NCBI GenBank assembly: GCA_945918315.1
Contig: CAMEIK010000084.1
Location: 1-5,813, forward strand
Source: an uncultured Clostridia bacterium
Lineage (GTDB): Bacteria > Bacillota > Clostridia > Oscillospirales > Oscillospiraceae
Direction: 5' to 3'
Length of the DNA: 5,813 nt
How positions within the stretch are numbered: position 1 is the stretch's first letter; each line of letters opens with the position of its first letter. The notes below the pieces were generated by a model that was not told where the DNA came from, did no database searches, and saw only the letters and a program-made list of their open reading frames with translations. The position numbers and the translations under genes are program-made. This document shows positions 1-4,658 of the stretch, piece after piece.

Positions 1-896
1 GGAGCGGTCATGCCGCTGGTGGCATTCGCGATGCTCAGCTCAGCGCCCTTGCCGTTCTCCTTAGCGATGTCGGACATGTGGTCAAAGATCGCCTTGGTCA
101 GGTTGTAAACCTGGTCATCCTCCGCCTTGGCCGAAACAATGAGGGTAGCCTTCACGGTAACGGTCTGCACATCCGCGGTCTGGCCGGGATAGGTACCGGC
201 GGGGATGGAGTAGGTCGTATAGAAGGGGCAGGAAGCCATCAGCGTGCCGGCAATATCACCGTCAATGGGAACAAGGTAGGCGCTGTTGGTGGTGCACAGC
301 TCGGTAATGGCAGGGGTGGGAGCGCCGGCCACGATGAAAGCGGCATCAATCTTGCCGTCCTTCAGTGCGTCGGTGCTGTCGGAGAAGCTCTGATACTGGG
401 GATTGATGTCCTGTTCCGTCAGTCCGGCGGCGGTCAGAACATCCATGGCATTGAAGTACACACCGGATCCGGGAGCGCCGATGGACACGCTCTTGCCCTT
501 CAGGTCCGCAACGCTCTTGATGTTCTCATCCATCGTCACAAGCTGCACAGCCTCCGCGTACAGGCCGGCAACCACGCGGAAGGAATCGATCTTGCCGCCG
601 TCAAAGGAACGCATGCCCTCCCAGGCGTAGGCCATAACATCGGACTGCACCGTGCCGAGCTGGTAGTCGCCGGCATCAATGCCCTGAATATTGGCCTTGG
701 AGCCATCGGTGGAAACCACCGTGACCTCAATATCCGCGTAATTCTTAATGTACTGCCCCAGCACACCGCCGAAGCCATAGTAGGTACCGGTGGCGCTGCC
801 GGTGCCCATGGTCATCTTGGCACCGCCGCCGCAGGCGCACAGGGAAATCGCGATTGCCGCAGTCATCAGGATCGCAAGAAGCTTTCTCATTTTCAT
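1..896 (-). CDS. TAXI-family TRAP transporter substrate-binding lipoprotein (3' end outside window)
   Basis: Extracytoplasmic solute receptor of a TRAP transporter of the TAXI (TRAP-associated extracytoplasmic immunogenic) type, expected to deliver a small organic acid or amino acid to a fused DctQM-like permease. The 298 visible residues begin MKMRKLLAILMTAAIAISLC, a lipoprotein signal with lipobox L19-C20-A21-C22; Cys22 is the likely lipidated residue, followed by a Gly-rich linker. The mature part opens with the family pattern MGTGSATGTYYGFGG, and later has SIGAPGSGVYFNAMDVL and GKIDAAFIVAGAPTPAITEL, all typical of TAXI receptors. The last visible residues (SGMTAP) match the region shortly before the family's C-terminus, so perhaps 15-30 residues are missing. 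The start at 896 is set by AGGAGG at 903-908, six bases upstream; a second ATG two codons in is less well spaced. The permease gene would be expected to the left of the window. The substrate cannot be read from sequence. Confidence 0.93.
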   Translation of the reverse strand, partial: MKMRKLLAILMTAAIAISLCACGGGAKMTMGTGSATGTYYGFGGVLGQYIKNYADIEVTVVSTDGSKANIQGIDAGDYQLGTVQSDVMAYAWEGMRSFDGGKIDSFRVVAGLYAEAVQLVTMDENIKSVADLKGKSVSIGAPGSGVYFNAMDVLTAAGLTEQDINPQYQSFSDSTDALKDGKIDAAFIVAGAPTPAITELCTTNSAYLVPIDGDIAGTLMASCPFYTTYSIPAGTYPGQTADVQTVTVKATLIVSAKAEDDQVYNLTKAIFDHMSDIAKENGKGAELSIANATSGMTA

Positions 897-913
897 ATGT
901 ATCCTCCTAACTC

Positions 914-928
914 TCGGAACAGCTCCGA
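914..928 (-). promoter_or_regulatory. Small leader hairpin next to the TAXI ribosome binding site
   Basis: TCGGA and TCCGA form a 5-bp stem with a 5-base loop in the TAXI mRNA leader, ending about five bases before the AGGAGG at 903-908. It may stabilise the leader or influence ribosome access. The stem is short, so chance occurrence is possible. Confidence 0.3.
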
Positions 929-947
929 AATTGATTGGGTGAGTTTC

Positions 948-975
948 ATTATACTCCCTTTTTACATTTTTGCAA
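948..975 (-). promoter_or_regulatory. Sigma-70-type promoter of the TAXI receptor gene
   Basis: On the minus strand, TTGCAA (970-975) and a perfect TATAAT (948-953) are separated by 16 bases. The predicted transcript starts near 941 and has a leader of about 45 nt before the start codon at 896. Confidence 0.75.
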
Positions 976-1040
976 GTATCAATTTGCATTTTTGTTTTTT
1001 CAATCCTGCAAATTATGGGGCGCAAATAATTCATTCATTG

Positions 1041-1056
1041 AAAATTCCGGAATTTT
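1041..1056. repeat. 16-bp perfect palindrome in the TAXI/uraA intergenic region
   Basis: AAAATTCCGGAATTTT is its own reverse complement over 16 bases. It lies about 65 bp upstream of the TAXI -35 element and about 250 bp upstream of the uraA promoter. This is a plausible site for a dimeric regulator, but no regulator family can be named from it. Confidence 0.45.
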
Positions 1057-1286
1057 TAAAGCATTTTTTGCATTTTTTCGTTTTTATCCTGCATTTTCCA
1101 TTTCGTGAACCAGCATATTGCACAAATTCGTTATGCTTTCAAAGCCTTTTTTCTCCACCCGATTCTGCCGAAAAATGTCCTTGCCGCAACGATTTTTGTA
1201 TCTCCCCGCAGGACGCCTCCGGCTTCTTTTGGGAGTACCATGGCATTTTTCACAAAAGAATCTCCCGAATCCGTTCATATTTTGGA

Positions 1287-1307
1287 GGGGAAACCTTGAT
1301 TTTCCCC
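1287..1307. repeat. 7-bp inverted repeat abutting the uraA -35 element
   Basis: GGGGAAA (1287-1293) and TTTCCCC (1301-1307) are perfect inverted arms around a 7-base spacer. They end immediately before the TTGCTT element of the proposed uraA promoter. No T-run follows on either strand, so an operator reading is favoured over a terminator. No second copy was noted. Confidence 0.4.
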
Positions 1308-1336
1308 TTGCTTTCCGCGCAAAGGGAGGTTATACT
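1308..1336 (+). promoter_or_regulatory. Probable uraA promoter
   Basis: TTGCTT (1308-1313) and TATACT (1331-1336) are separated by 17 bases. The -10 element is strong (5 of 6) and the -35 weak (3 of 6). Transcription would begin near 1342-1344, only about 15 nt before the attenuator stem, leaving a leader of about 100 nt before uraA. Confidence 0.6.
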
Positions 1337-1357
1337 GACACGGATGAATTTGAGACG

Positions 1358-1396
1358 AAAGGGGGACCCTGGTAAACGGCTGGGACCCCCTTTTTT
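1358..1396 (+). terminator. Intrinsic terminator/attenuator in the uraA leader
   Basis: AAAGGGGG (1358-1365) pairs with CCCCCTTT (1386-1393). Inside, after an A-A mismatch, CCC (1367-1369) pairs with GGG (1382-1384), closing a 12-base loop. The T-run spans 1391-1396. The hairpin lies between the promoter and the uraA ribosome binding site with no other gene between, so it should act as a transcription attenuator. No PyrR-binding consensus, T-box or known riboswitch aptamer was recognised, and the short upstream leader offers no obvious antiterminator partner. Confidence 0.75.
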
Positions 1397-1442
1397 CTCA
1401 AGCCAACGCAACCCGGACACATAGAAAGAAAGGAAGTTATTT

Positions 1443-2831
1443 ATGGCAAATTCCAATCCTGTCAATGAAGCCGTCTACGACTCCCGCGCTCTGGGCCGCC
1501 CCAAGCAGTTCCTGCTCGGCGTGCAGCACCTGTTCGCCATGTTCGGCGCAACCGTTCTCGTTCCTGCCATCACCGGTCTGAATGTTTCCACAACCCTGCT
1601 GTTTGCCGGTCTGGGCACCCTGCTGTTCCATCTGATCACCGGCCGGAAGGTCCCCGCGTTCCTGGGTTCCTCCTTTGCGTTCCTGGGCGCTTACGGGCTC
1701 ATAACTGCCTCCGGTCAGGAAATCCCTCTAACCTACTCCAGCTTCGGTGTGGCTGTGGCCGGTCTTGTGTACCTGCTGCTGGCCCTTCTCTTTAAGATCT
1801 TCGGCGCAAAGAAGGTCATGCGCTACTTCCCGCCCATCGTTACCGGCCCCATCATCATCTGCATCGGCCTGTCCCTTGCTGGCTCCGCCATCAATAACTG
1901 CCAGAATAACTGGTGGGTCGCCCTGGTTGCCATCCTGGTGGTGGTTGTCTGCAATATCTGGGGCAAGGGCATGGTGAAGATCGTTCCCATTCTGCTGGGC
2001 GTTCTCGCCTCCTACATTTTCGCCATGATCGTGGATCCCAGCGCCAGAGCCGGCCTTGCCGCTGCCCTGAAAGCCGCCGAGGAAAGCCCCAGCTCCATTC
2101 TGAATGGCTGGATCGGCCTGCCCATTATCTGGGAGAATACCGCCTTTTCCATCTTCGGCAAAGACTTTGACGCCGGTATGCTGCTGACTGCCGTCATCAC
2201 CATCGCCCCCATCTCCCTGGCTACCATTGTGGAGCACATCGGTGATATGTGCGCCATTTCCTCCACTGTCGGCCGCAACTATGTGGCGGATCCCGGCCTC
2301 CACCGCACCCTGCTGGGCGACGGCGCCGCCACCGCCCTTGCCGCCCTGTTCGGCGCTCCCGCCAACACTACCTACGGCGAAAACACCGGCGTGCTGGCTC
2401 TTTCCAAGGTCTACGACCCCAAGGTCATCCGTCTGGCCGCCGTCTTTGCTATTGTCCTTTCCTTCTGCCCCAAGTTTGCCGCGCTGATCGTGGCCATGCC
2501 AGCCGCTACCATGGGCGGCGTCAGCCTGGTGCTCTACGGCATGATTTCCGCTGTGGGCGTCCGGAATGTGGTTGAGAACCAGGTGGACTTCACCAAGAGC
2601 CGCAACGTGCTGATTGCCGCTATGATCATGGGTCTTGCCATCGGTGTGTCTTACGCCGGTGCTATCGTGATTCCCATGGGTGCGTTTACCATCAGCCTGT
2701 CCGGCCTGGCCGTTGCCGCGATTGTCGGTATTCTGATGAACGCCGTTCTTCCCGGCAAGGACTATGAATTCGGCACCAATGCCCTGGGCGATACCTCCGT
2801 CAACTTTGGCACCCGGGCCGATGAGCAGTAA
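1443..2831 (+). CDS. uraA: Uracil:cation symporter, NCS2 (UraA/PyrP) family
   Basis: Inner-membrane NCS2 permease that probably imports uracil, driven by the proton gradient, for pyrimidine salvage. The 462-residue product is slightly longer than E. coli UraA and mostly hydrophobic, in line with the 14-segment fold. Diagnostic motifs are QHLFAMFGATVLVP (28-41), SSFAF (76-80), the carboxylate motif TIVEHIGD (261-268) with Glu264, and NTTYGENTGV (308-317) with Glu313. The 49-residue spacing of these glutamates equals that of the uracil-binding Glu241 and Glu290 of UraA as I recall them. The stretch TMGGVSLVLYGMISAVGVR also closely resembles UraA. Asp268 stands where UraA has His245. The start is supported by AAGGAAG (1430-1436), six bases upstream. 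Other nucleobases such as xanthine are possible but less likely, given the UraA-like motifs. Expression is probably set by the leader attenuator. Confidence 0.9.
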   Translation: MANSNPVNEAVYDSRALGRPKQFLLGVQHLFAMFGATVLVPAITGLNVSTTLLFAGLGTLLFHLITGRKVPAFLGSSFAFLGAYGLITASGQEIPLTYSSFGVAVAGLVYLLLALLFKIFGAKKVMRYFPPIVTGPIIICIGLSLAGSAINNCQNNWWVALVAILVVVVCNIWGKGMVKIVPILLGVLASYIFAMIVDPSARAGLAAALKAAEESPSSILNGWIGLPIIWENTAFSIFGKDFDAGMLLTAVITIAPISLATIVEHIGDMCAISSTVGRNYVADPGLHRTLLGDGAATALAALFGAPANTTYGENTGVLALSKVYDPKVIRLAAVFAIVLSFCPKFAALIVAMPAATMGGVSLVLYGMISAVGVRNVVENQVDFTKSRNVLIAAMIMGLAIGVSYAGAIVIPMGAFTISLSGLAVAAIVGILMNAVLPGKDYEFGTNALGDTSVNFGTRADEQ

Positions 2832-2850
2832 TTCTTCTCCGAAATAATGA

Positions 2851-2880
2851 TTCACCCCTCTGCCCGCGCAGAGGGGTGAG
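2851..2880. terminator. Terminator between uraA and the convergent repressor gene, probably bidirectional
   Basis: CACCCCTCTG (2853-2862) pairs perfectly with CAGAGGGGTG (2869-2878). A further C-G pair inside and T-A and T-G pairs outside extend the stem to about 13 bp. On the plus strand it is followed shortly by CTTTTG; on the minus strand by ATCATTATTTC. Both tails are modest, but the location between convergent genes fits use by both. Confidence 0.75.
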
Positions 2881-2907
2881 CTTTTGATATCCGGTGAAGG
2901 CTCCGGC

Positions 2908-3279
2908 CTATTTCATAAACTTATCAATGGCCGTACAGAGGTCCGTGATAGCGGTCTGATCCCCCGCGGCAACCGCGTCCACCATGCAGTGGCGCATATG
3001 GTCCTTTAAAATCACTTTCCCGGTATTATCCAGAGCGGAACGAACCGCCGCAAGCTGGATCAGCACCTCGGAGCAGTCTTCCCCGCTCTCCACCATTCGC
3101 TTGACTTTTTCCAAGTGCCCGATAGCCCGGGAGAGGCGGTTTAAGACCGCTTTCTGATTCTCATGAACATGACCATGGCTGTGGGCGATTCCGTGGGCAT
3201 GCATATACGCATGGTCGTGCTGCTCCCCGCATTGATCATGGGAATGGGCATGAGGATGCTCGTGGGTGTGCTCCGGCAT
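2908..3279 (-). CDS. CsoR/RcnR-family metal-sensing repressor with a His-rich N-terminal tail
   Basis: Cytoplasmic all-helical DNA-binding repressor of the CsoR/RcnR/FrmR (DUF156) family, which releases DNA on binding metal. The 123-residue protein has two parts. Residues 1-40 are a tail with 14 histidines and one cysteine (Cys17). Residues 41-123 are the family core, beginning NQKAVLNRLSRAIGHLEKV. Core ligand positions are Cys69 (in GEDCSEVLIQLAAVRSAL), His94 and Cys98 (in KDHMRHC). This Cys-His-Cys set is that of copper CsoR, also seen in the nickel sensor InrS; the preceding His37-Val-His39 resembles the extra N-terminal His ligands of nickel/cobalt members. The start at 3279 is chosen because AAGGAGGG (3288-3295) lies eight bases upstream; the much longer open frame beyond it runs antisense to the neighbour. 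It diverges from the His-rich protein and CooT genes, its likely targets. The sensed metal is uncertain. Confidence 0.9.
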   Translation of the reverse strand: MPEHTHEHPHAHSHDQCGEQHDHAYMHAHGIAHSHGHVHENQKAVLNRLSRAIGHLEKVKRMVESGEDCSEVLIQLAAVRSALDNTGKVILKDHMRHCMVDAVAAGDQTAITDLCTAIDKFMK

Positions 3280-3334
3280 GAAAAACGCCCTCCTTCTTTT
3301 CGATATTACTCGTCTATGCGCGTATATTTGCATT

Positions 3335-3363
3335 ATTATACTTCCCGCAAGCCAATTCCGCAA
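3335..3363 (-). promoter_or_regulatory. Promoter of the metal-sensing repressor gene
   Basis: On the minus strand, TTGCGG (3358-3363) and a perfect TATAAT (3335-3340) are separated by 17 bases. The leader before the start codon at 3279 is about 50 nt. The -35 element falls in a 9-bp direct repeat and adjoins a GC-rich imperfect palindrome, so autoregulation is plausible. Confidence 0.75.
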
Positions 3364-3366
3364 GCC
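3345..3366. repeat. Direct repeat CCGCAAGCC within the repressor promoter
   Basis: CCGCAAGCC occurs at 3345-3353 and again at 3358-3366, a 13-bp period. One copy is in the spacer and the other covers the -35 element of the minus-strand promoter. It may be a regulator contact site or coincidence. Confidence 0.4.
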
Positions 3367-3380
3367 CTCCCGGGGGTTAT
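3365..3380. promoter_or_regulatory. Candidate metal-repressor operator between the divergent promoters
   Basis: CCCTCCCGGGGGTTAT is an imperfect palindrome centred on CCCGGG (3369-3374), with a C tract against a G tract. CsoR/RcnR-family operators are typically G/C tracts flanked by AT-rich ends, so this is the best operator candidate by form and position. It touches the repressor -35 and lies about 20 bp upstream of the opposing -35. A second G-tract element, GGCCTCGGGGC (3410-3420), sits in the spacer of the plus-strand promoter. Confidence 0.4.
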
Positions 3381-3399
3381 TTTCAAAAAAATAAATGCT

Positions 3400-3428
3400 T
3401 TGACAGACAGGCCTCGGGGCGCTATAAT
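3400..3428 (+). promoter_or_regulatory. Consensus sigma-70 promoter of the His-rich protein/cooT operon
   Basis: TTGACA (3400-3405) and TATAAT (3423-3428) are both perfect matches with the ideal 17-base spacer. The spacer carries a G tract (3417-3419 region). Such a strong promoter next to a divergent repressor gene suggests high expression when repression is lifted. Confidence 0.9.
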
Positions 3429-3456
3429 AAAGGAAAAACAAAAAGGAGCGATTCTT

Positions 3457-3822
3457 ATGCATCTCGATCACGATCATGTCGGCCACAGCCACCACGATCA
3501 CGAGCATGCGCACGACCACGCGCATACGCATGATCACGAGCATTCTCATGACCACGCCCATTCCCACGGCTCTGACTGCGGCCATGACTGCGGGAGCTGC
3601 GCTTCCCAGTGCGAGCATACCCCTATGGAAGAGCTGCAGGCCCTGATGAAGTATATGGTTGGGCATAACGCCGCCCACGCCAAGGAACTGGCGGACCTGG
3701 CCGTTCAGCTTGACAAGGCCGGGGACCACACGGCATATGAGCAGGTCATGGCCGCCGTTTCGGACTTTGAAAAGGGCAACATGCGGCTGAGTGTGGTTCT
3801 TGCCGCCATGGAAAGCAAGTGA
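3457..3822 (+). CDS. His-rich metal-binding protein, putative nickel/metal buffer
   Basis: Small soluble protein of 121 residues with no signal peptide, so probably cytoplasmic. Residues 1-54 hold 20 histidines, largely in alternating His-X order with Asp, Glu, Ala and Ser. A cysteine cluster follows: Cys41, Cys45, Cys48, Cys52 (C-x3-C-x2-C-x3-C). Residues 57-121 form a predicted helical domain, from MEELQALMKYMVGHNAAHA to FEKGNMRLSVVLAAM, with His70, His74 and His91. I recall similar C-terminal domains in His-rich hypothetical proteins of clostridia, but no experimentally defined family. The role is inferred as metal storage or chaperoning, comparable in concept to CooJ or Hpn. The start is set by AAAAGGAG (3441-3448), eight bases upstream. 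CooT follows after 10 bases, so the two are co-translated partners in one operon facing a metal-sensing repressor. Nickel is favoured because of CooT; zinc, copper or cobalt binding is also possible. Confidence 0.85.
   Translation: MHLDHDHVGHSHHDHEHAHDHAHTHDHEHSHDHAHSHGSDCGHDCGSCASQCEHTPMEELQALMKYMVGHNAAHAKELADLAVQLDKAGDHTAYEQVMAAVSDFEKGNMRLSVVLAAMESK
3496..3567 (+). repeat. 36-bp tandem repeat (two copies) encoding the His-rich tract
   Basis: Two adjacent 36-bp units encode DHEHAHDHAHTH and DHEHSHDHAHSH (residues 14-25 and 26-37). The units differ at a few positions, so the duplication is not brand new. Repeat gain or loss here would change metal capacity in steps of six histidines. Confidence 0.7.
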
Positions 3823-3832
3823 GGGAACCGCC

Positions 3833-4030
3833 ATGTGTCTTTCCACAGTATATAAGAATAAAATGGACCCGGACTCCATCGCTATGAAAAACGTGATGAC
3901 CATTGAATGCCGGGACGGCCTTGTCATCCTCACGGACCTGATGGAGCGTCAGGTCGCCATTGAAGGGACCCTGGAAAAGGCCAATCTGGTGGATGGTTTC
4001 GTAATTGTAAAGGAAACGATCCCCGCCTGA
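3833..4030 (+). CDS. cooT: CooT-family nickel-binding protein
   Basis: The 65-residue product begins MCLSTVYKNK and continues through an IECRDGLVILTDLMER segment to a GTLEKANLVDGFVIV end, the pattern of the CooT family. In Rhodospirillum rubrum, CooT assists nickel delivery to carbon monoxide dehydrogenase and is known to bind Ni(II) through its N-terminal region including Cys2, which is conserved here. Length matches the family. The start at 3833 is chosen because it places Cys2 correctly and has GAGGG (3821-3825), seven bases upstream and overlapping the stop codon of the preceding gene; the open frame extends upstream to 3791 but that region lies inside the His-rich gene. The tight spacing implies translational coupling. 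No CO dehydrogenase, hydrogenase or urease gene is in the window, so the nickel client is unknown. A strong terminator follows. Confidence 0.85.
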   Translation: MCLSTVYKNKMDPDSIAMKNVMTIECRDGLVILTDLMERQVAIEGTLEKANLVDGFVIVKETIPA

Positions 4031-4048
4031 GCGCCACTCCCACTCTGT

Positions 4049-4098
4049 AAAACGGAAAGTACTCTTAAGCAAGCTTTAAGGGTTCTTTCCGTTTTTTT
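4049..4098 (+). terminator. Strong intrinsic terminator of the His-rich protein/cooT operon
   Basis: AAAACGGAAAG (4049-4059) pairs with CTTTCCGTTTT (4085-4095). After one T-T mismatch, ACTCTTAA (4061-4068) pairs with TTAAGGGT (4076-4083). Seven T bases run from 4092 to 4098. It separates the metal operon from the following unit. Confidence 0.9.
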
Positions 4099-4101
4099 CT
4101 G

Positions 4102-4130
4102 TTGCATTCTGCTGGTAACTATGCTAAAAT
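4102..4130 (+). promoter_or_regulatory. Probable promoter of the membrane protein/HIT operon
   Basis: TTGCAT (4102-4107) and TAAAAT (4125-4130) are separated by 17 bases, directly after the preceding terminator. The predicted start of transcription, near 4137, lies downstream of the ATG at 4121, which argues against that start codon. Confidence 0.55.
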
Positions 4131-4156
4131 TGGCTGGAACAACACGAAATATCATG

Positions 4157-4161
4157 GGTGA
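4157..4161 (+). promoter_or_regulatory. Ribosome binding site deciding the start of the COG2426 membrane protein
   Basis: GGTGA is complementary to the 3' end of 16S rRNA and lies four bases before the ATG at 4166, which suits pairing with that outer part of the anti-Shine-Dalgarno. The ATGs at 4121 and 4154 have no comparable site. Confidence 0.55.
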
Positions 4162-4165
4162 TGCT

Positions 4166-4642
4166 ATGTTTCTCAAGTATTTTTCCATTTTTTTAATATC
4201 CATGGTGCCGCTGATTGAATTGCGGGGCGCCATTCCCATTGCCCTGGGCATGGGTCTGGATGCCATCCCTTCCATCGTAATCTGCGCCGTGGGGAATATG
4301 CTCCCGGTTCCCATTATCTATCTGTTTGCCCACCGTTTTCTCCTGTGGGGGCTTAACAAGCCCGTAATCGGTCCTGTCTGCCGGTTCTTCCACGAGAAGG
4401 GTGAGAAAGCCGGGAAGCGGCTCCTTTCCAGCCGATTCGGTAAGTATGGCCTGATGGTTGCCCTCACCGCTTTTGTGGGCATTCCCATCCCCGGCACCGG
4501 TGCCTGGACCGGGACCCTGGGGGCCAGCTTTCTGGAAATGGGCATCAAGGAAACCATCCTCTCCGTCTGTGCGGGGGTGATCCTGGCGGGAATCATCATG
4601 GCTACCGTCAGTCTGGTGGGCATTCATGTATTCGGATTATAA
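4166..4642 (+). CDS. Small multi-drug export protein family (COG2426) membrane protein
   Basis: Integral membrane protein of 158 residues with about four hydrophobic segments. It carries the two signature motifs of the Sm_multidrug_ex family: VPLIELRGAIP (14-24) and GIPIPGTGAWTGTLGA (105-120), plus GNMLPVP (43-49). The two Pro/Gly-rich motifs with charged Glu18 and Arg20 are reminiscent of the re-entrant hairpins of DedA/VTT proteins, and I recall proposals that the families are related. The family name implies drug export, but direct functional evidence is thin and the substrate is unknown. An in-frame ATG at 4121 would add 15 residues but lies inside the predicted promoter and has no ribosome binding site; 4166 starts at MFLKYFSIFLISMVPLIE, as in typical relatives. 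The HIT gene follows 16 bases after the stop, so the two are probably co-transcribed. Confidence 0.82.
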   Translation: MFLKYFSIFLISMVPLIELRGAIPIALGMGLDAIPSIVICAVGNMLPVPIIYLFAHRFLLWGLNKPVIGPVCRFFHEKGEKAGKRLLSSRFGKYGLMVALTAFVGIPIPGTGAWTGTLGASFLEMGIKETILSVCAGVILAGIIMATVSLVGIHVFGL

Positions 4643-4658
4643 TTTGGGAGGAACCAGT

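Larger units (their letters stand above)
897..1442. other. Gene-free, T-rich divergent control region between the TAXI receptor and uraA
   Basis: About 546 bp with no convincing gene. The part from about 940 to 1190 is strongly AT-rich, unlike the GC-rich coding DNA on either side. It is full of T tracts on the plus strand, with repeated TTTGCA/TGCATTTT words (for example 968-992 and 1061-1077). It contains the minus-strand TAXI promoter (948-975), a 16-bp perfect palindrome (1041-1056), an inverted repeat (1287-1307), the uraA promoter (1308-1336) and the uraA attenuator (1358-1396). Short open frames inside it lack ribosome binding sites and recognisable protein features. No known riboswitch consensus was recognised in it. 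Confidence 0.8.

Noticed and set aside
1084..1278. Minus-strand 64-residue open frame with a CEKCH motif
   Set aside because: There is no ribosome binding site or promoter, no recognised family, and overlapping plus-strand frames of similar length exist in the same gap. A decayed gene cannot be excluded, but there is no positive evidence.
1105..1375. Plus-strand short open frames in the uraA upstream gap
   Set aside because: They overlap each other in different frames, have no ribosome binding sites and run into the uraA promoter and attenuator.
78..1424. Long plus-strand open frame of 448 codons
   Set aside because: It is antisense to the TAXI receptor over its first two thirds and then crosses the T-rich intergenic region. 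Its composition is that of an antisense shadow and no ribosome binding site precedes it.
1728..2855. Minus-strand open frame of 375 codons opposite uraA
   Set aside because: Its Gly/His/Asp-rich composition is typical of the antisense of a membrane protein gene. It runs through the terminator hairpin, and uraA on the other strand is unambiguous.
3163..3456. N-terminal extension of the His-rich protein
   Set aside because: It would be antisense to the repressor gene and lie upstream of the perfect promoter at 3400-3428. The ribosome binding site at 3441-3448 fixes the start at 3457.
3496..3567. Tandem repeat considered as a CRISPR-like array
   Set aside because: Only two units, directly adjacent without spacers, in frame within a His-rich coding sequence.
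2908..3933. A 341-residue version of the metal-sensing repressor
   Set aside because: The extra upstream part is antisense to the His-rich gene and crosses both promoters. The strong ribosome binding site at 3288-3295 places the start at 3279.
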